Assembly: GCA_964537555.1 (NCBI GenBank) | Contig: CAZIAD010000052.1 | Location: 1-23,005, forward strand | DNA length: 23,005 bases | Source of the DNA: CAYRWR01 sp964537555 | Lineage (GTDB): Bacteria > Spirochaetota > Brevinematia > Brevinematales > CAYRWR01 | Direction: 5' to 3' | In this document: positions 15,163 through 23,005 of the stretch, piece by piece | Position numbering within the stretch: the stretch's first letter is position 1 | Layout of the letters: each line of letters starts with the position of its first letter | Program-made: the position numbers and the translations under genes | Notes under the pieces: model-generated | What the model was told of the DNA's origin: nothing | Seen by the model: the letters and a program-made list of their open reading frames with translations, nothing else | Databases searched by the model: none

Positions 15163-16884
15163 TTAGTTAGCACCATCGAGGATCACGTCTTTTCTTTCGA
15201 TGAGGGACTGGGTGTCTCTCATGATAGCGTCGTGTCTCAGCTTGTTCTCCAGGAGTGCATATTCCAGGAAGTACTTCAGTACATCCTTCTTTCTGTCGGA
15301 ACGGGAAGCATCACGCAGCATCAGGTAACCGATAAACACATTGTTGGTCATCTCGACCAGACGGCGTGCATGGTATTCCTGATAGTCAGCATCATTCTTT
15401 TCCTTGATATACTCTACTGCTTTTTCAGTCAGTTTTCTCATCTGCTGTACGATCTTGTGGGAAGGACGGTTGGATTCAAAGTCGAATTCAGCTTCGTATT
15501 TATCCCACTGCTTGAAGGCTACACCTTTGATGATACCACCGATTGCAGCTACGACCTGGAGCTGGGTAGTTCCTTCGTAGATGTTGGTGATACGGGCATC
15601 ACGGTAATGACGCTCAGCCGAGAATTCTCTGGTGAATCCGGTTCCGCCGTGGATCTGAATACCGTCATAGGCTACTTCATTCGCCATTTCGGTGTTGAAA
15701 GCCTTGACCAGGGGGGTCATGAGGGCAGCCAGGGAGGTATACCACTTCAGGTCTTCGTTCAGTGAATCCTTTAATTCAGGATATTTCTGTATACGGTGAT
15801 CCAGCTCGTCTCTGAGGTCTACGACTATAGATGTCTCATACAGCAGGGTGCGGCCGGCTTCGATCTTGGTGCGCATATTGGCCAGCATCTCGGCTACAGG
15901 CAGCATTGTCTTGATAGACTTTCTGAACTGGGCTCTTTCTTCAGCGTATTTATCAGCAGCAGCATAGGCAGCTTCAGCGATTCCCAGGGCCTGAGCGGAT
16001 ATAGCCAGACGGGCTCCGTTCATGAGGGACATCACGTATTTGATAAGTCCATATTTTCTCTTTCCGACCAGTACACAGGGTGCATCGTTAAACTGCAGCT
16101 CACAGGTAGGGGAGGTGTGGATACCCATCTTGTGCTCAATACGGCGGATGATCATCTTGGAGTCTCTTTCGTATACAAACATAGACAGTCCGCGTCCATC
16201 CTGGGTACCTTCTTCAGAGCGGGCCAATACCAGGGAGATCTCACCACAACCATTGGTGATGAAACGTTTTACACCCTTGAGGAACCAGTTACCGTCTTTA
16301 TCCTGATAAGCCTTGGTCATTACGGCCTGGAGGTCAGATCCGGCATCAGGCTCGGTCAGAGCCATAGATCCGGTCACTTCTCCGGTACAGAAACGGGGCA
16401 GAAACTTCATCTTGATATCTTCGTCGGCAAACTTATTGATAGTCTCAGCGATATCCTGCAGTCCAAACAGGTTCATCAGTCCGGCGTCTCCTCTGGATAC
16501 CATTTCGATAGCCATGGAGTAGAGTGTGATAGGACAGTTCAGTCCACCATACTTACGGGGCAGGGTAAATCCCATCAGGTCTGCTTTTTTAAACAGGTCC
16601 ATGGCGACTTTGGTGCCGGAAGCATATTCTACTACACCGTCTTTAAAGTGAGCTTCTTCCACGTCTGCGTCTACAGCCAGGGGCTCGATCACATTTCCGG
16701 AAATATCACCTACGATCTCCAGGATGCGGTCAAAGTTGTCCATGGCGTCGTCGACATTGACAGGAGCATAATCGTATTTTTCTTTTTCCTTGAAATCATC
16801 TTCTTTGAGCTCAATGACCCTTTTGAGGTCGATGTGTTTCATGTGAAATTGAATATCATCATTATCTTTATAAAAATTTGGCAT
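15163..16884 (-). CDS. Acyl-CoA dehydrogenase family protein with C-terminal extension
   Basis: The product is 573 residues, longer than the roughly 380 of classical short-chain acyl-CoA dehydrogenases and like the extended forms with an extra helical C-terminus. Motifs include MALTEPDAGSDL (about 174-185), KRFITNGCGEISLVLARSEE, the IHGGTGFTREFSAERHYRDA run and NIYEGTTQLQ, whose Glu437 is the likely catalytic base. The enzyme uses FAD to interconvert acyl-CoA and enoyl-CoA and passes electrons to the electron-transfer flavoprotein encoded by the next two genes upstream. The start follows GGGAG and lies 11 bp after etfA. With Etf of the bifurcating type it could work as an enoyl-CoA reductase rather than a beta-oxidation dehydrogenase; chain length is unknown. 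Confidence 0.92.
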   Translation of the reverse strand: MPNFYKDNDDIQFHMKHIDLKRVIELKEDDFKEKEKYDYAPVNVDDAMDNFDRILEIVGDISGNVIEPLAVDADVEEAHFKDGVVEYASGTKVAMDLFKKADLMGFTLPRKYGGLNCPITLYSMAIEMVSRGDAGLMNLFGLQDIAETINKFADEDIKMKFLPRFCTGEVTGSMALTEPDAGSDLQAVMTKAYQDKDGNWFLKGVKRFITNGCGEISLVLARSEEGTQDGRGLSMFVYERDSKMIIRRIEHKMGIHTSPTCELQFNDAPCVLVGKRKYGLIKYVMSLMNGARLAISAQALGIAEAAYAAADKYAEERAQFRKSIKTMLPVAEMLANMRTKIEAGRTLLYETSIVVDLRDELDHRIQKYPELKDSLNEDLKWYTSLAALMTPLVKAFNTEMANEVAYDGIQIHGGTGFTREFSAERHYRDARITNIYEGTTQLQVVAAIGGIIKGVAFKQWDKYEAEFDFESNRPSHKIVQQMRKLTEKAVEYIKEKNDADYQEYHARRLVEMTNNVFIGYLMLRDASRSDRKKDVLKYFLEYALLENKLRHDAIMRDTQSLIERKDVILDGAN

Positions 16885-16895
16885 TGTTAACTCCC

Positions 16896-17918
16896 TTACT
16901 TCTTTAGTGACTTGTAGGCTTCAATCATCATGGGCAGTACCTCGGTCAGATCGCCAACAATACCATAATGCGCTATCTGGAAGATGGGGGCATCAGGATC
17001 ACTGTTGATAGCGATTATACGTTTAGACTCATTCATACCAGCCATGTGCTGGATCTGTCCGGAGATACCACAGGCGATGTAGAGCTTGGGACGTACAGTA
17101 GTACCGGTCTGTCCGACCTGGCGTTCATGCCCAGCGAATCCTGCGTCTTTTCCGGCGCGGGATACGGCATATTCACCACCCAGAACATGGGCCAGATCTT
17201 TGATAAGCTTATAGTTGGCACCTGTTGCCACACCCATACCACCGGCTACGATGATATCAGATGCTTTGAGGTTGACATGCTTTTCTTCCTGGATGCGTTC
17301 CAGTACTTCAGATACCAGGAGCTTTTTGGGGATGTCTACTTTAAATTCGACCAATTCACCCTTTGCGCCTTTTTTAGGCTCAGCCATCTTCATCACACCT
17401 TCACGCACGGTAGCCATCTGGGGCTGGTGCTCAGGGCAGACGATAGTAGCGATGATATTACCGCCGAATGCGGGACGGATCTGGTACAGGATGTCCTTGT
17501 AGTTCTTGGGGTCCTGTCCCTTCTTTTCATAATCCCCGATACGGAGCTCGGTACAGTCGGCTGTGAGGCCGGTACGCAGCTCAGAGGTGATACGGGGGGC
17601 CAGGTCACGTCCGGTGGTGGTTGCACCATAGAGGACGATCTCAGGCTTAAATTCTTTGATCAGTTTTACAGTGACATCAGCATAAGGCAGAGTGGTAAAC
17701 ATCTTGAGGGCAGGGTCTTCTACCAGATATACTATTTCAGCACCATATTCGTACAGGGTCTTGGACAGCTCTTTAACTCCGCTTCCGATGAGGATAGCGG
17801 CTGTCTTTACTCCCAGGTCCTTGGCCAGGTCTTTGGCTTTACCCAAAAGCTCAAGGCTTACATCTTCTATTTTTCCGTTGTTTTGTTCGATATATACCCA
17901 AACATCATTGTGACTCAT
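16896..17918 (-). CDS. etfA: Electron-transfer flavoprotein alpha subunit
   Basis: This 340-residue EtfA binds the FAD that exchanges electrons with acyl-CoA dehydrogenase. The C-terminal FAD domain is clear: SRAGKDAGFAGHERQVGQTG (from 253), TVRP, GISGQIQHMAGM (284-295) and SDPDAPIFQIAHYGIVGD. The N-terminal part carries ATTTGRDLAPR and RTGLTADCTEL, forms I associate with anaerobe Etf proteins. There is no N-terminal ferredoxin domain. The ATG follows GGGGAG and lies 10 bp after etfB; the acyl-CoA dehydrogenase gene starts 11 bp downstream, so this is one operon. Confidence 0.95.
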   Translation of the reverse strand: MSHNDVWVYIEQNNGKIEDVSLELLGKAKDLAKDLGVKTAAILIGSGVKELSKTLYEYGAEIVYLVEDPALKMFTTLPYADVTVKLIKEFKPEIVLYGATTTGRDLAPRITSELRTGLTADCTELRIGDYEKKGQDPKNYKDILYQIRPAFGGNIIATIVCPEHQPQMATVREGVMKMAEPKKGAKGELVEFKVDIPKKLLVSEVLERIQEEKHVNLKASDIIVAGGMGVATGANYKLIKDLAHVLGGEYAVSRAGKDAGFAGHERQVGQTGTTVRPKLYIACGISGQIQHMAGMNESKRIIAINSDPDAPIFQIAHYGIVGDLTEVLPMMIEAYKSLKK

Positions 17919-17928
17919 TAGACTCCCC

Positions 17929-18804
17929 TTAACCTATGATGTGTTCTGACATCAGTTCAGATATCAGAGCTTCCAGTCCCTGCTTAGTGGGTTCAATCAT
18001 CTTAGCATCGGGAGCTTCTAATACGACACTTTCAATGGTTTTTACTTTAGTAGGTGATCCGGCCAGACCACACTGAGTAGCATCCGCATTGATATCTTCA
18101 TGACCCCATAACTTGATGATGGCATGTTTTTCAGTGATCTCATTCTGGTTCAGATATTCATCATCGTAGTTTTGTACTTCCTGGAGGGTCATGGCTTTTT
18201 TATAGGCTGTGACTCTTTTGGCAGAAGCGGTACGGGGCAGGTTAGCTTCGTTAGTGACGGTGAGCAGTACAGGCATAGGAGCCTTTACTATTTCGTAGCC
18301 GCCTTCGATAGAACGTTCCGCAGTGATGAATTTTCCCTTGATCTCCTTGATCTTATCGATACAGGTGATCTGGTTCATCTTGAGCTTTTCTGCGGTCTGT
18401 GGGCCTACCTGGGCTGTATCTCCATCAATAGCCTGGCGTCCACACAGAACGAGGTCAACATTTCCCACTTTTTCGATAGCTTTGGCCAGCACATAAGATG
18501 TAGCCAGAGTATCAGCACCGGCAAAAATACGGTCAGATATGAGAATAGTCTCATCTGCCCCTCTGTATAAAGATTCCCGCAGGACCTGTGCAGCCTTGGG
18601 AGGACCCATTGTAATTACAGTGATCTTGGCATCCTTAAACTGATCCTTGATCGCAATAGCTTCTTCCAGGGCGTTAAGGTCTTCAGGGTTGAAGATCGCT
18701 GGAAGAGCGGCTCTGTTTACAGTCCCGTCCTCTTTCATGGCATCACCGGTCACATTGTGGGTATCTGGCACTTGCTTGACCAATACCACTATATTGTATC
18801 CCAC
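17929..18804 (-). CDS. etfB: Electron-transfer flavoprotein beta subunit
   Basis: EtfB, 291 residues from the GTG at 18804. That start is preferred because GGAGG (18814-18810) lies 5 bases before it and the protein then begins MGYNIVVLVKQVPDT, like other EtfB proteins. A TTG at 18816 would overlap this ribosome-binding site. Features are the N-terminal nucleotide-binding fold with VNRAALPAIFNPEDLNALEE (29-48) and CGRQAIDGDTAQVGP (121-135). The long NPEDLNALEE form and IDGDTAQVGP are like those of Clostridium-type bifurcating Etf, where this subunit binds a second FAD and NADH, rather than mitochondrial-type Etf with AMP. It pairs with the adjacent etfA. The bifurcating class is inferred from resemblance only. 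Confidence 0.93.
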   Translation of the reverse strand: MGYNIVVLVKQVPDTHNVTGDAMKEDGTVNRAALPAIFNPEDLNALEEAIAIKDQFKDAKITVITMGPPKAAQVLRESLYRGADETILISDRIFAGADTLATSYVLAKAIEKVGNVDLVLCGRQAIDGDTAQVGPQTAEKLKMNQITCIDKIKEIKGKFITAERSIEGGYEIVKAPMPVLLTVTNEANLPRTASAKRVTAYKKAMTLQEVQNYDDEYLNQNEITEKHAIIKLWGHEDINADATQCGLAGSPTKVKTIESVVLEAPDAKMIEPTKQGLEALISELMSEHIIG

Positions 18805-18846
18805 TTCTACCTCCAATATGATTTTTTATTTTGTTTTACTATTTAT

Positions 18847-19872
18847 TTATTGTTTACACAAGGTCTGTATAGCCGTCAGTTCTGTCTCGGCTTCATCTAC
18901 AAATCTTTCTATCATTTCTTTCATGGGGAGGATATCATTCATCAGTCCCACACTCTGTCCGGCCATAAGGGATCCGTTATCTACATCTCCATCTACTACT
19001 GCTTTTCTGAGAGCTCCCAGCCAGAAGTTTTCCACTTCGTACTGTGCCGATTCCCGGTCCAGGGTGTCGTTCTGCAGCTTCTCGATGAGCTGGAACTGCA
19101 GCTTACGGAAGTTGTCCATACCTTTATTGTCCAGGGCACGTACAGGTACTACGGGCAGCTTGGAGTCAAACTGGGGAGTAGCGATAGCGGAGCGGGCCCG
19201 GGCTTTGATAAATGCATCCTTAAAGTTAGGGTGGGCGGTACACTCTTCAGTCATCACGAAACGGGTACCCATCTGAACCCCGGCTGCACCCATGAGCATA
19301 AGGTGAGCCGCCATCTTACCGGTGGCAATACCGCCGGCTACAAATACGGGCACCTCAGTCACCTGGAACAATACCTGCTGCAGAAGGATAGTGAGGGAGA
19401 CAGGGCCGATATGGCCGCCCGCTTCTGAACCTTCCAGCAGAAGGGCATCGATCCCGAAACGGATCATCTGGTGGGCAATAGAGTCAGTGGAGGCAAAAGA
19501 CATGGTCTTTTTACCCGCTTCCTTCATTCCTTCCACCGCCCATTTCTTGGGGAAGTTTCCGGCAAATACCACATATTCCACTTCTTTTTTCTTTTTAAGG
19601 ATCTCAAAGTGCTGTTTGTAGTTAGGGGCAATAGTGATCATGTTCACAGCAAAGGGTTTCTTTACATTTTCGATACACTTGTCTATCTCTGCTTCAAAGA
19701 CCTCAGGAGGCATGTTTCCTCCGGCCAGTACAGGGAAAGCACCGGCATCACTGACCGCTTTGACCAGGGCATAATCGGATACCCAGGACATTGCTCCAGA
19801 GATAATAGGATATTCGACTCCCAGAAAGTCTTTCCCGCGTTTAGCGATTTTATCATACAGTTTATGGGCCAT
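18847..19872 (-). CDS. FMN-dependent nitronate monooxygenase / FabK-like enoyl reductase family
   Basis: The start at 19872 (341 residues) is chosen for its AAAGGAG ribosome-binding site; an in-frame ATG at 19917 has none. The protein is a TIM-barrel flavoprotein: YPIISGAMSWVSD near the N-terminus, LLEGSEAGGHIGPVS (H154 is the conserved family His), VFVAGGIATGKMAAHLMLMGAAG phosphate-binding loops, and NGSLMAGQSVGL near the C-terminus. The last motif is typical of the branch that includes FabK enoyl-ACP reductase, but the group is routinely annotated as nitronate monooxygenase or 2-nitropropane dioxygenase. It is the first gene of the operon with etfB, etfA and acyl-CoA dehydrogenase (42 bp ahead of etfB), which favours a role in enoyl-thioester or redox chemistry over nitroalkane oxidation. 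Confidence 0.85.
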   Translation of the reverse strand: MAHKLYDKIAKRGKDFLGVEYPIISGAMSWVSDYALVKAVSDAGAFPVLAGGNMPPEVFEAEIDKCIENVKKPFAVNMITIAPNYKQHFEILKKKKEVEYVVFAGNFPKKWAVEGMKEAGKKTMSFASTDSIAHQMIRFGIDALLLEGSEAGGHIGPVSLTILLQQVLFQVTEVPVFVAGGIATGKMAAHLMLMGAAGVQMGTRFVMTEECTAHPNFKDAFIKARARSAIATPQFDSKLPVVPVRALDNKGMDNFRKLQFQLIEKLQNDTLDRESAQYEVENFWLGALRKAVVDGDVDNGSLMAGQSVGLMNDILPMKEMIERFVDEAETELTAIQTLCKQ

Positions 19873-19965
19873 TTTTCTCTCCTTTGTGAAAATGGGATAG
19901 TGCTTTTGTATAAGCACATCAGGGTATTTTCTTTGATGTCTCTTCGTAGGAATACCGCAGGGTAA

Positions 19966-19994
19966 ATTTTAACCTAAAATCACAAAATTTTCAA
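19966..19994 (-). promoter_or_regulatory. Sigma-70-type promoter of the flavoprotein/Etf/acyl-CoA dehydrogenase operon
   Basis: On the minus strand TTGAAA (19994-19989) and TAAAAT (19971-19966) are separated by exactly 17 bp. The expected start is near 19958, giving a leader of about 85 nt before the ATG at 19872. The -10 sequence and spacing match those of the promoter at 8109-8137, which supports both calls. Confidence 0.65.
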
Positions 19995-20075
19995 ACATTC
20001 AGAGGGAAATCTGGAACGAAGACGAGACTAACAAAGGTATGTATGTATAGATATTATAAGGATATATGAGACGGG

Positions 20076-20828
20076 TCAGCCGTACTTGCGGCGCATCTGC
20101 TTGTAGAAATCATCTTCCTCATTTTTGGGTGCAGCGGGGTTGGTCAGTATCAGGACTTCATTGGCCCCTATCTGAAAGTCGTAGTCGACCTTCCGTACCA
20201 GAGGTTTGTAAGTCCTGAATTCCTCCAGGATCTTTTTCAAATGCACCGATTTTTTTCCATTGTGATCGACCAGGGGAAAGATGCGTACTTCCCGGGCTAC
20301 TTCCAGCATAGCTTTGATGGACTGGGCATGGAATTGGTAGTCCAGATTCTCACTATAGAGAAACAGGAAGTGGGAGCAGAGAGCCAGATCGAAACGGTCT
20401 TTTTTAAAAGAGAGTTTAGGCAGCTCACCCACTACATAGCGTCCCAGCATCTTCCCCTGGGGGAAATCTGCCAGAAATTTCCGCATAGTAGCCATACGCA
20501 TGCTGCCCAGCTGCATGGGGGAACCGAAATGTTTCCAGATGTATTTATCTTTATTGGCAATAGTGGTTTGCAGGACTTCTTCATAGGTCTCGGCAATACG
20601 GGCCTGGATCTTCTCTTTGCTGAACTGGTAGATAGGATCCAGAGAAATGACTTGTCCATTTTTTTCATTGCATTCCACATTAAAGCTGGAAGGACCCCCA
20701 GCACAGTCCAGGATACGTAGTCTCAGGTCCTGTTCACTGAGGGCGAACATTCGACAGTATTCATCAAAGTTTCTGCCCCAGGGTACAATGCTCTCATATT
20801 TAATCGGCAATTTTTTCTCCATCCACAC
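20076..20828 (-). CDS. SAM-dependent methyltransferase-like protein
   Basis: The 250-residue product has a class I methyltransferase-like core: ILDCAGGPSSFNVE (39-52) as the glycine-rich SAM loop, VISLDPIY (D64) as the acidic end of the second strand, and DRFDLALCSHFLFLYS at the place of motif IV. The substrate cannot be told, and some proteins of this type may have lost activity. The start is a GTG at 20828, 8 bases after AAGGTG; an in-frame ATG at 20822 is the alternative. It stands alone, 204 bp upstream of the start of the Etf operon and 218 bp downstream of lipA, with no obvious terminator on either side. Confidence 0.7.
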   Translation of the reverse strand: MWMEKKLPIKYESIVPWGRNFDEYCRMFALSEQDLRLRILDCAGGPSSFNVECNEKNGQVISLDPIYQFSKEKIQARIAETYEEVLQTTIANKDKYIWKHFGSPMQLGSMRMATMRKFLADFPQGKMLGRYVVGELPKLSFKKDRFDLALCSHFLFLYSENLDYQFHAQSIKAMLEVAREVRIFPLVDHNGKKSVHLKKILEEFRTYKPLVRKVDYDFQIGANEVLILTNPAAPKNEEDDFYKQMRRKYG

Positions 20829-21046
20829 ACTAACATCACCTTATAATCATAGCGCATTATATAAAAAACTCAAGAGATTTGGATAAATTGATTTTTTATG
20901 CACTTTTTTAGAGCCCCTCCACTCAATAATTTTCTATCAGTACTGTTCAGAGCTGATCTTCCTGTTTGAATCTTATCTTGATTGAGACGTGTAGACTTTT
21001 AGTGTATATGTTTAAATCTGTATGATAAAGGTTATTGCGGGCTGGT

Positions 21047-21907
21047 TTAAACCACAGATACAATATAATCTTCAGCGTGGAAGCTGGAACGGACGTAGGG
21101 GCCGGACTCTACATAGTCAAAACCCATATTCCGGGCAGTAGCTCCCAATCGTTCAAAGACCTCTGGGCTGATATATTCTACTACCGGATGATGTTCCCGG
21201 CTGGGGGCCAGGTACTGGCCCAGGCTGAGCAATCTGCAGTCTACCTCCAGGAGGTCCTGCATGACCTGTATCACTTCTTCCTCAGTCTCGCCCAGACCCA
21301 GCATAAGGCCGCTCTTGGTGGGGATGCGGGGCTTCTGTATACGGGCCTGGCGCAGTACTTCCAGAGACCTATGGTAATCCGCGCCTTTGCGCACATAGTA
21401 TAGACGGGGGACGGTTTCCAGATTATGGCCCAGTATATCGGGCAGGGCCTGCTGTACCAGGGCCAGACTGTCCTCCATCCCCTGAAAATCAGGTATGAGC
21501 AGTTCTACCCGGGTCAGGGGGTTGAGGTCCTTGATGGCATGGACTACGGATGCATAATGGGCAGCCCCTCCGTCCGGCAGGTCGTCCCGGGTGGGGGAAG
21601 TGATGACTACATGGCGCAGGCCCAGGCGTTGGACCGCTTCGGCGACCCGGGCCGGTTCATCCTTTTCTACCGGGCCGGGCCGGGCTTTGTCGACATTGCA
21701 GAACGAACACTGCCGGGTACAGGCTGTCCCCAGTATAAGAAAGGTGGCCTGTTTCTTTTCAAAGCACTCTGTGATATTGGGACAAAGCGCCTCTTCACAG
21801 ATAGTGGAGAGCTTGAGGTCAGTGAGCATATTCTTCATACGCTGCTGCTGCCTGATATTGATCTTTTTACTAAGCCATTCGGGGTGTTTTTTTGGGCTGA
21901 TCTTCAT
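21047..21907 (-). CDS. lipA: Lipoyl synthase
   Basis: This 286-residue radical-SAM enzyme inserts two sulfurs into octanoyl groups on carrier proteins to make lipoyl groups. Both iron-sulfur cluster sites are present: CEEALCPNITEC (C37, C42, C48) for the auxiliary cluster and CTRQCSFC (C63, C67, C70) for the radical-SAM cluster. VITSPTRDDLPDGGA and the C-terminal RSSFHAEDY (R273, conserved Ser) are also family hallmarks. Length is normal. The ATG overlaps the TGA of the upstream lipoate/octanoate transfer gene (ATGA), so they are translationally coupled. With gcvPB upstream, its target here is most likely the GcvH protein of glycine cleavage. Confidence 0.96.
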   Translation of the reverse strand: MKISPKKHPEWLSKKINIRQQQRMKNMLTDLKLSTICEEALCPNITECFEKKQATFLILGTACTRQCSFCNVDKARPGPVEKDEPARVAEAVQRLGLRHVVITSPTRDDLPDGGAAHYASVVHAIKDLNPLTRVELLIPDFQGMEDSLALVQQALPDILGHNLETVPRLYYVRKGADYHRSLEVLRQARIQKPRIPTKSGLMLGLGETEEEVIQVMQDLLEVDCRLLSLGQYLAPSREHHPVVEYISPEVFERLGATARNMGFDYVESGPYVRSSFHAEDYIVSVV

Positions 21908-22710
21908 ACGGTCCTTCCCTCCGGTATTTGCGCATCCCGGTTCCAGCTCTCCCTGCAGAATATCTCCTGCTCCAGGTGGAAGCTCAGGTCTCGCTCCGGG
22001 CTGTTCAGGGTCTCACTGGATAATCTTACTCCCAGTATTTTTTCAAACTGAGTGATCAGAGTATCCTGAAAGTCATGCCTGTTATAGTCCGGCAGCAGTT
22101 CCGATAGGGAACTGAATCCGCTGGTATCAGGGGTCTTTTTAAAATAGGGCAGCTGCCGGTCCAGGTCCTGTACCAGGGGTATAGATCCATGCTGGAATAT
22201 CAGGTCCTTGTAACGGCGCTGGGCATTTCCCCCGATCTTTTTCTGTCCGACCAGGATATCATACAGCTCCTGTCCCGCAAAACAAAAGGCAGTTTTAGCA
22301 CCCAGGCCTGACTGCTGCTCACTACGGTCCAGGGCGTAAGCGGCGTCCAGTCCGTAGTGACGATAGGACTCCAGTATAAAGCTGCATAATGTCTTAAAGG
22401 ACTCCTTGACGGAGCGGGTGCCGATATCCTCAAAGCTGCATACCAAGCTGTATGTGATCTCATTCTGGTGGAAGATGGCCCCTCCTCCGGTCATACGGCG
22501 TACCCAGGGAATACGGTCCCGGGACAGCCTGTCCAGATAGAGGTCAGCCTCAGCATCCTGAAAGCGCCCCAGGGATATACTGTGGGGAGTCCAGGAATAG
22601 AATCGTAACACCGGACGGCCCGCATAGGACTGTAAGAGGGACAGGTCTACCGCCATATTTTCAGCGGCACTCATGCCCGGGTCCTGCAGGAGCCGCCAGG
22701 CCTTAGTCAA
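21904..22710 (-). CDS. LipM-like octanoyltransferase / lipoate-protein ligase A family
   Basis: The protein belongs to the LplA/LipM/LipB fold: NMAVDLSLLQ, the GRP...RFYSW segment, SISLGRFQ, RRMTGGGAIFHQNEITYSL and GQKKIGGNAQRR with FQHGSIPL. It has both the conserved Lys (158 in KKIGG) and a Cys (143 in AFCFAGQELYDI) at the position of the LipM nucleophile. It may therefore move octanoyl from acyl carrier protein to GcvH (LipM-like) rather than ligate free lipoate. The start is uncertain. TTG at 22710 gives 268 residues, overlaps the gcvPB end by 8 bp and begins with the usual WRLL segment; an ATG at 22752 would overlap gcvPB by 50 bp and has no ribosome-binding site. It is followed by lipA with an ATGA overlap. 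Confidence 0.82.
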   Translation of the reverse strand: MTKAWRLLQDPGMSAAENMAVDLSLLQSYAGRPVLRFYSWTPHSISLGRFQDAEADLYLDRLSRDRIPWVRRMTGGGAIFHQNEITYSLVCSFEDIGTRSVKESFKTLCSFILESYRHYGLDAAYALDRSEQQSGLGAKTAFCFAGQELYDILVGQKKIGGNAQRRYKDLIFQHGSIPLVQDLDRQLPYFKKTPDTSGFSSLSELLPDYNRHDFQDTLITQFEKILGVRLSSETLNSPERDLSFHLEQEIFCRESWNRDAQIPEGRTV

Positions 22711-23005
22711 TGTCCGCCCTGAGCTTGAGCTGCCGGGCTGCCCGGGCTTCATCGGGCCGGGAGATGGGCAGATTACGGGGCAGGTCGTGGAATATCTCGG
22801 GGGTCTCCCGGGACAGGCGGTCTGCCTCTATCATGGCATCGATAAATATGTCTATACTCTGCTTGCTCTCCGTCTCGGTGGGCTCGATCATAAGGGCTTC
22901 CTTCACAATGAGGGGGAAGTATACCGTGGGGGCATGCAGTCCCTGATCCAGGAGGTACTTGGCAATATCCAGGGCGGATACTCCCCGTTTGGCCTGTTCC
23001 ACCGC
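22703..23005 (-). CDS. gcvPB: Glycine dehydrogenase (decarboxylating) subunit 2, C-terminal part
   Basis: Only about the last 100 residues are in the window; the gene continues past the right edge. The segment HAPTVYFPLIVKEALMIEPT, then ETESKQSIDIFIDAMIEA, is characteristic of GcvPB, the pyridoxal-phosphate-binding half of the two-subunit P protein found in many anaerobes. It decarboxylates glycine and passes the aminomethyl group to lipoyl-GcvH. The C-terminal tail (RPDEARAARQLKLRADID) runs into the next gene, which overlaps its TAA. The rest of the gcv operon presumably lies upstream, outside the window. Confidence 0.93.
   Translation of the reverse strand, partial: AVEQAKRGVSALDIAKYLLDQGLHAPTVYFPLIVKEALMIEPTETESKQSIDIFIDAMIEADRLSRETPEIFHDLPRNLPISRPDEARAARQLKLRADID

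Noticed and set aside
15796..17921. Long open frames of 364 and 317 codons on the plus strand opposite the acyl-CoA dehydrogenase and etfA genes
   Set aside because: They lie entirely antisense to clearly conserved genes, have no ribosome-binding sites, and their translations resemble no protein family; they follow from codon bias of the real genes.
18124..19965. Plus-strand open frames opposite etfB and the FabK-like gene
   Set aside because: Antisense shadows of well-supported genes with composition typical of reverse-complement frames.
19961..19974. Near-palindrome GGTAAATTTTAACC overlapping the -10 box of the Etf operon
   Set aside because: Only 10 of 14 positions are symmetric and the centre is AT-rich, so chance plus the -10 element explains it; not strong enough to call an operator.
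20846..20873. TTGAGT-16 bp-TATGAT promoter-like pair before the methyltransferase gene
   Set aside because: Its predicted start would fall within the ribosome-binding site of the gene, and the boxes match consensus only moderately.

Overview
The window reads as one piece of chromosome from a bacterium with a Gram-negative-type envelope. Evidence for the envelope is a beta-barrel outer-membrane protein, a LolA-like periplasmic protein, an RND/MMPL exporter and several short-lipobox lipoproteins. Metabolism looks anaerobic or fermentative: acyl-CoA dehydrogenase with EtfA/EtfB resembling electron-bifurcating types, and a two-subunit (GcvPB) glycine cleavage system. The mix would suit a spirochaete or a similar deep-branching group, but no rRNA or other marker gene is present, so this is an inference. 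No tRNA, rRNA, insertion sequence, CRISPR array or phage gene was seen.

Layout. (1) 149-4094, plus strand: a copper/silver resistance cluster. It holds a SHOCT membrane peptide, a Met/His-rich Spy/CpxP-like periplasmic protein, an intrinsic terminator, a CopZ-like chaperone, a small two-helix membrane protein with heme-like histidine spacing, a broken DUF302 gene, and a CPH-type (P1B-3, CopB-like) P-type ATPase. (2) 4211-6253, plus: an unusual single protein joining a UbiB/ABC1 kinase-like domain to a C-terminal domain resembling L-2-amino-thiazoline-4-carboxylate hydrolase. (3) 6333-8078, minus: two tandem paralogous secreted proteins, at least one a lipoprotein, behind a near-consensus promoter. 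(4) 8240-14893: a TetR-family repressor facing an exporter operon of RND/MMPL permease, LolA-like protein, beta-barrel and small lipoprotein, with a perfect 16-bp palindrome in front of tetR. (5) 15163-19872, minus: FabK/nitronate-monooxygenase-like flavoprotein, etfB, etfA and acyl-CoA dehydrogenase. They share a good promoter and end at a strong bidirectional terminator. (6) 20076-20828, minus: an orphan methyltransferase-like gene. (7) 21047-23005, minus: gcvPB (partial), a LipM-like octanoyltransferase/lipoate ligase and lipA, overlapping end to end, a glycine cleavage and lipoylation unit.

How the genes work together. The copper genes cover cytosolic metal trafficking, export across the inner membrane and periplasmic sequestration. 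Region 4 looks like an envelope-spanning export system for a hydrophobic substrate controlled by its own repressor. Region 5 would pass electrons between NADH, an acyl-CoA/enoyl-CoA couple and possibly ferredoxin. Region 7 supplies the lipoyl cofactor required by GcvH, the carrier protein of glycine cleavage. The copper and UbiB-like regions are visibly more AT-rich than the gcv/lip end, which may reflect different histories. The most unusual items are the kinase-hydrolase fusion, the internally deleted DUF302 gene, the minimal putative heme membrane protein and the paired secreted paralogs.
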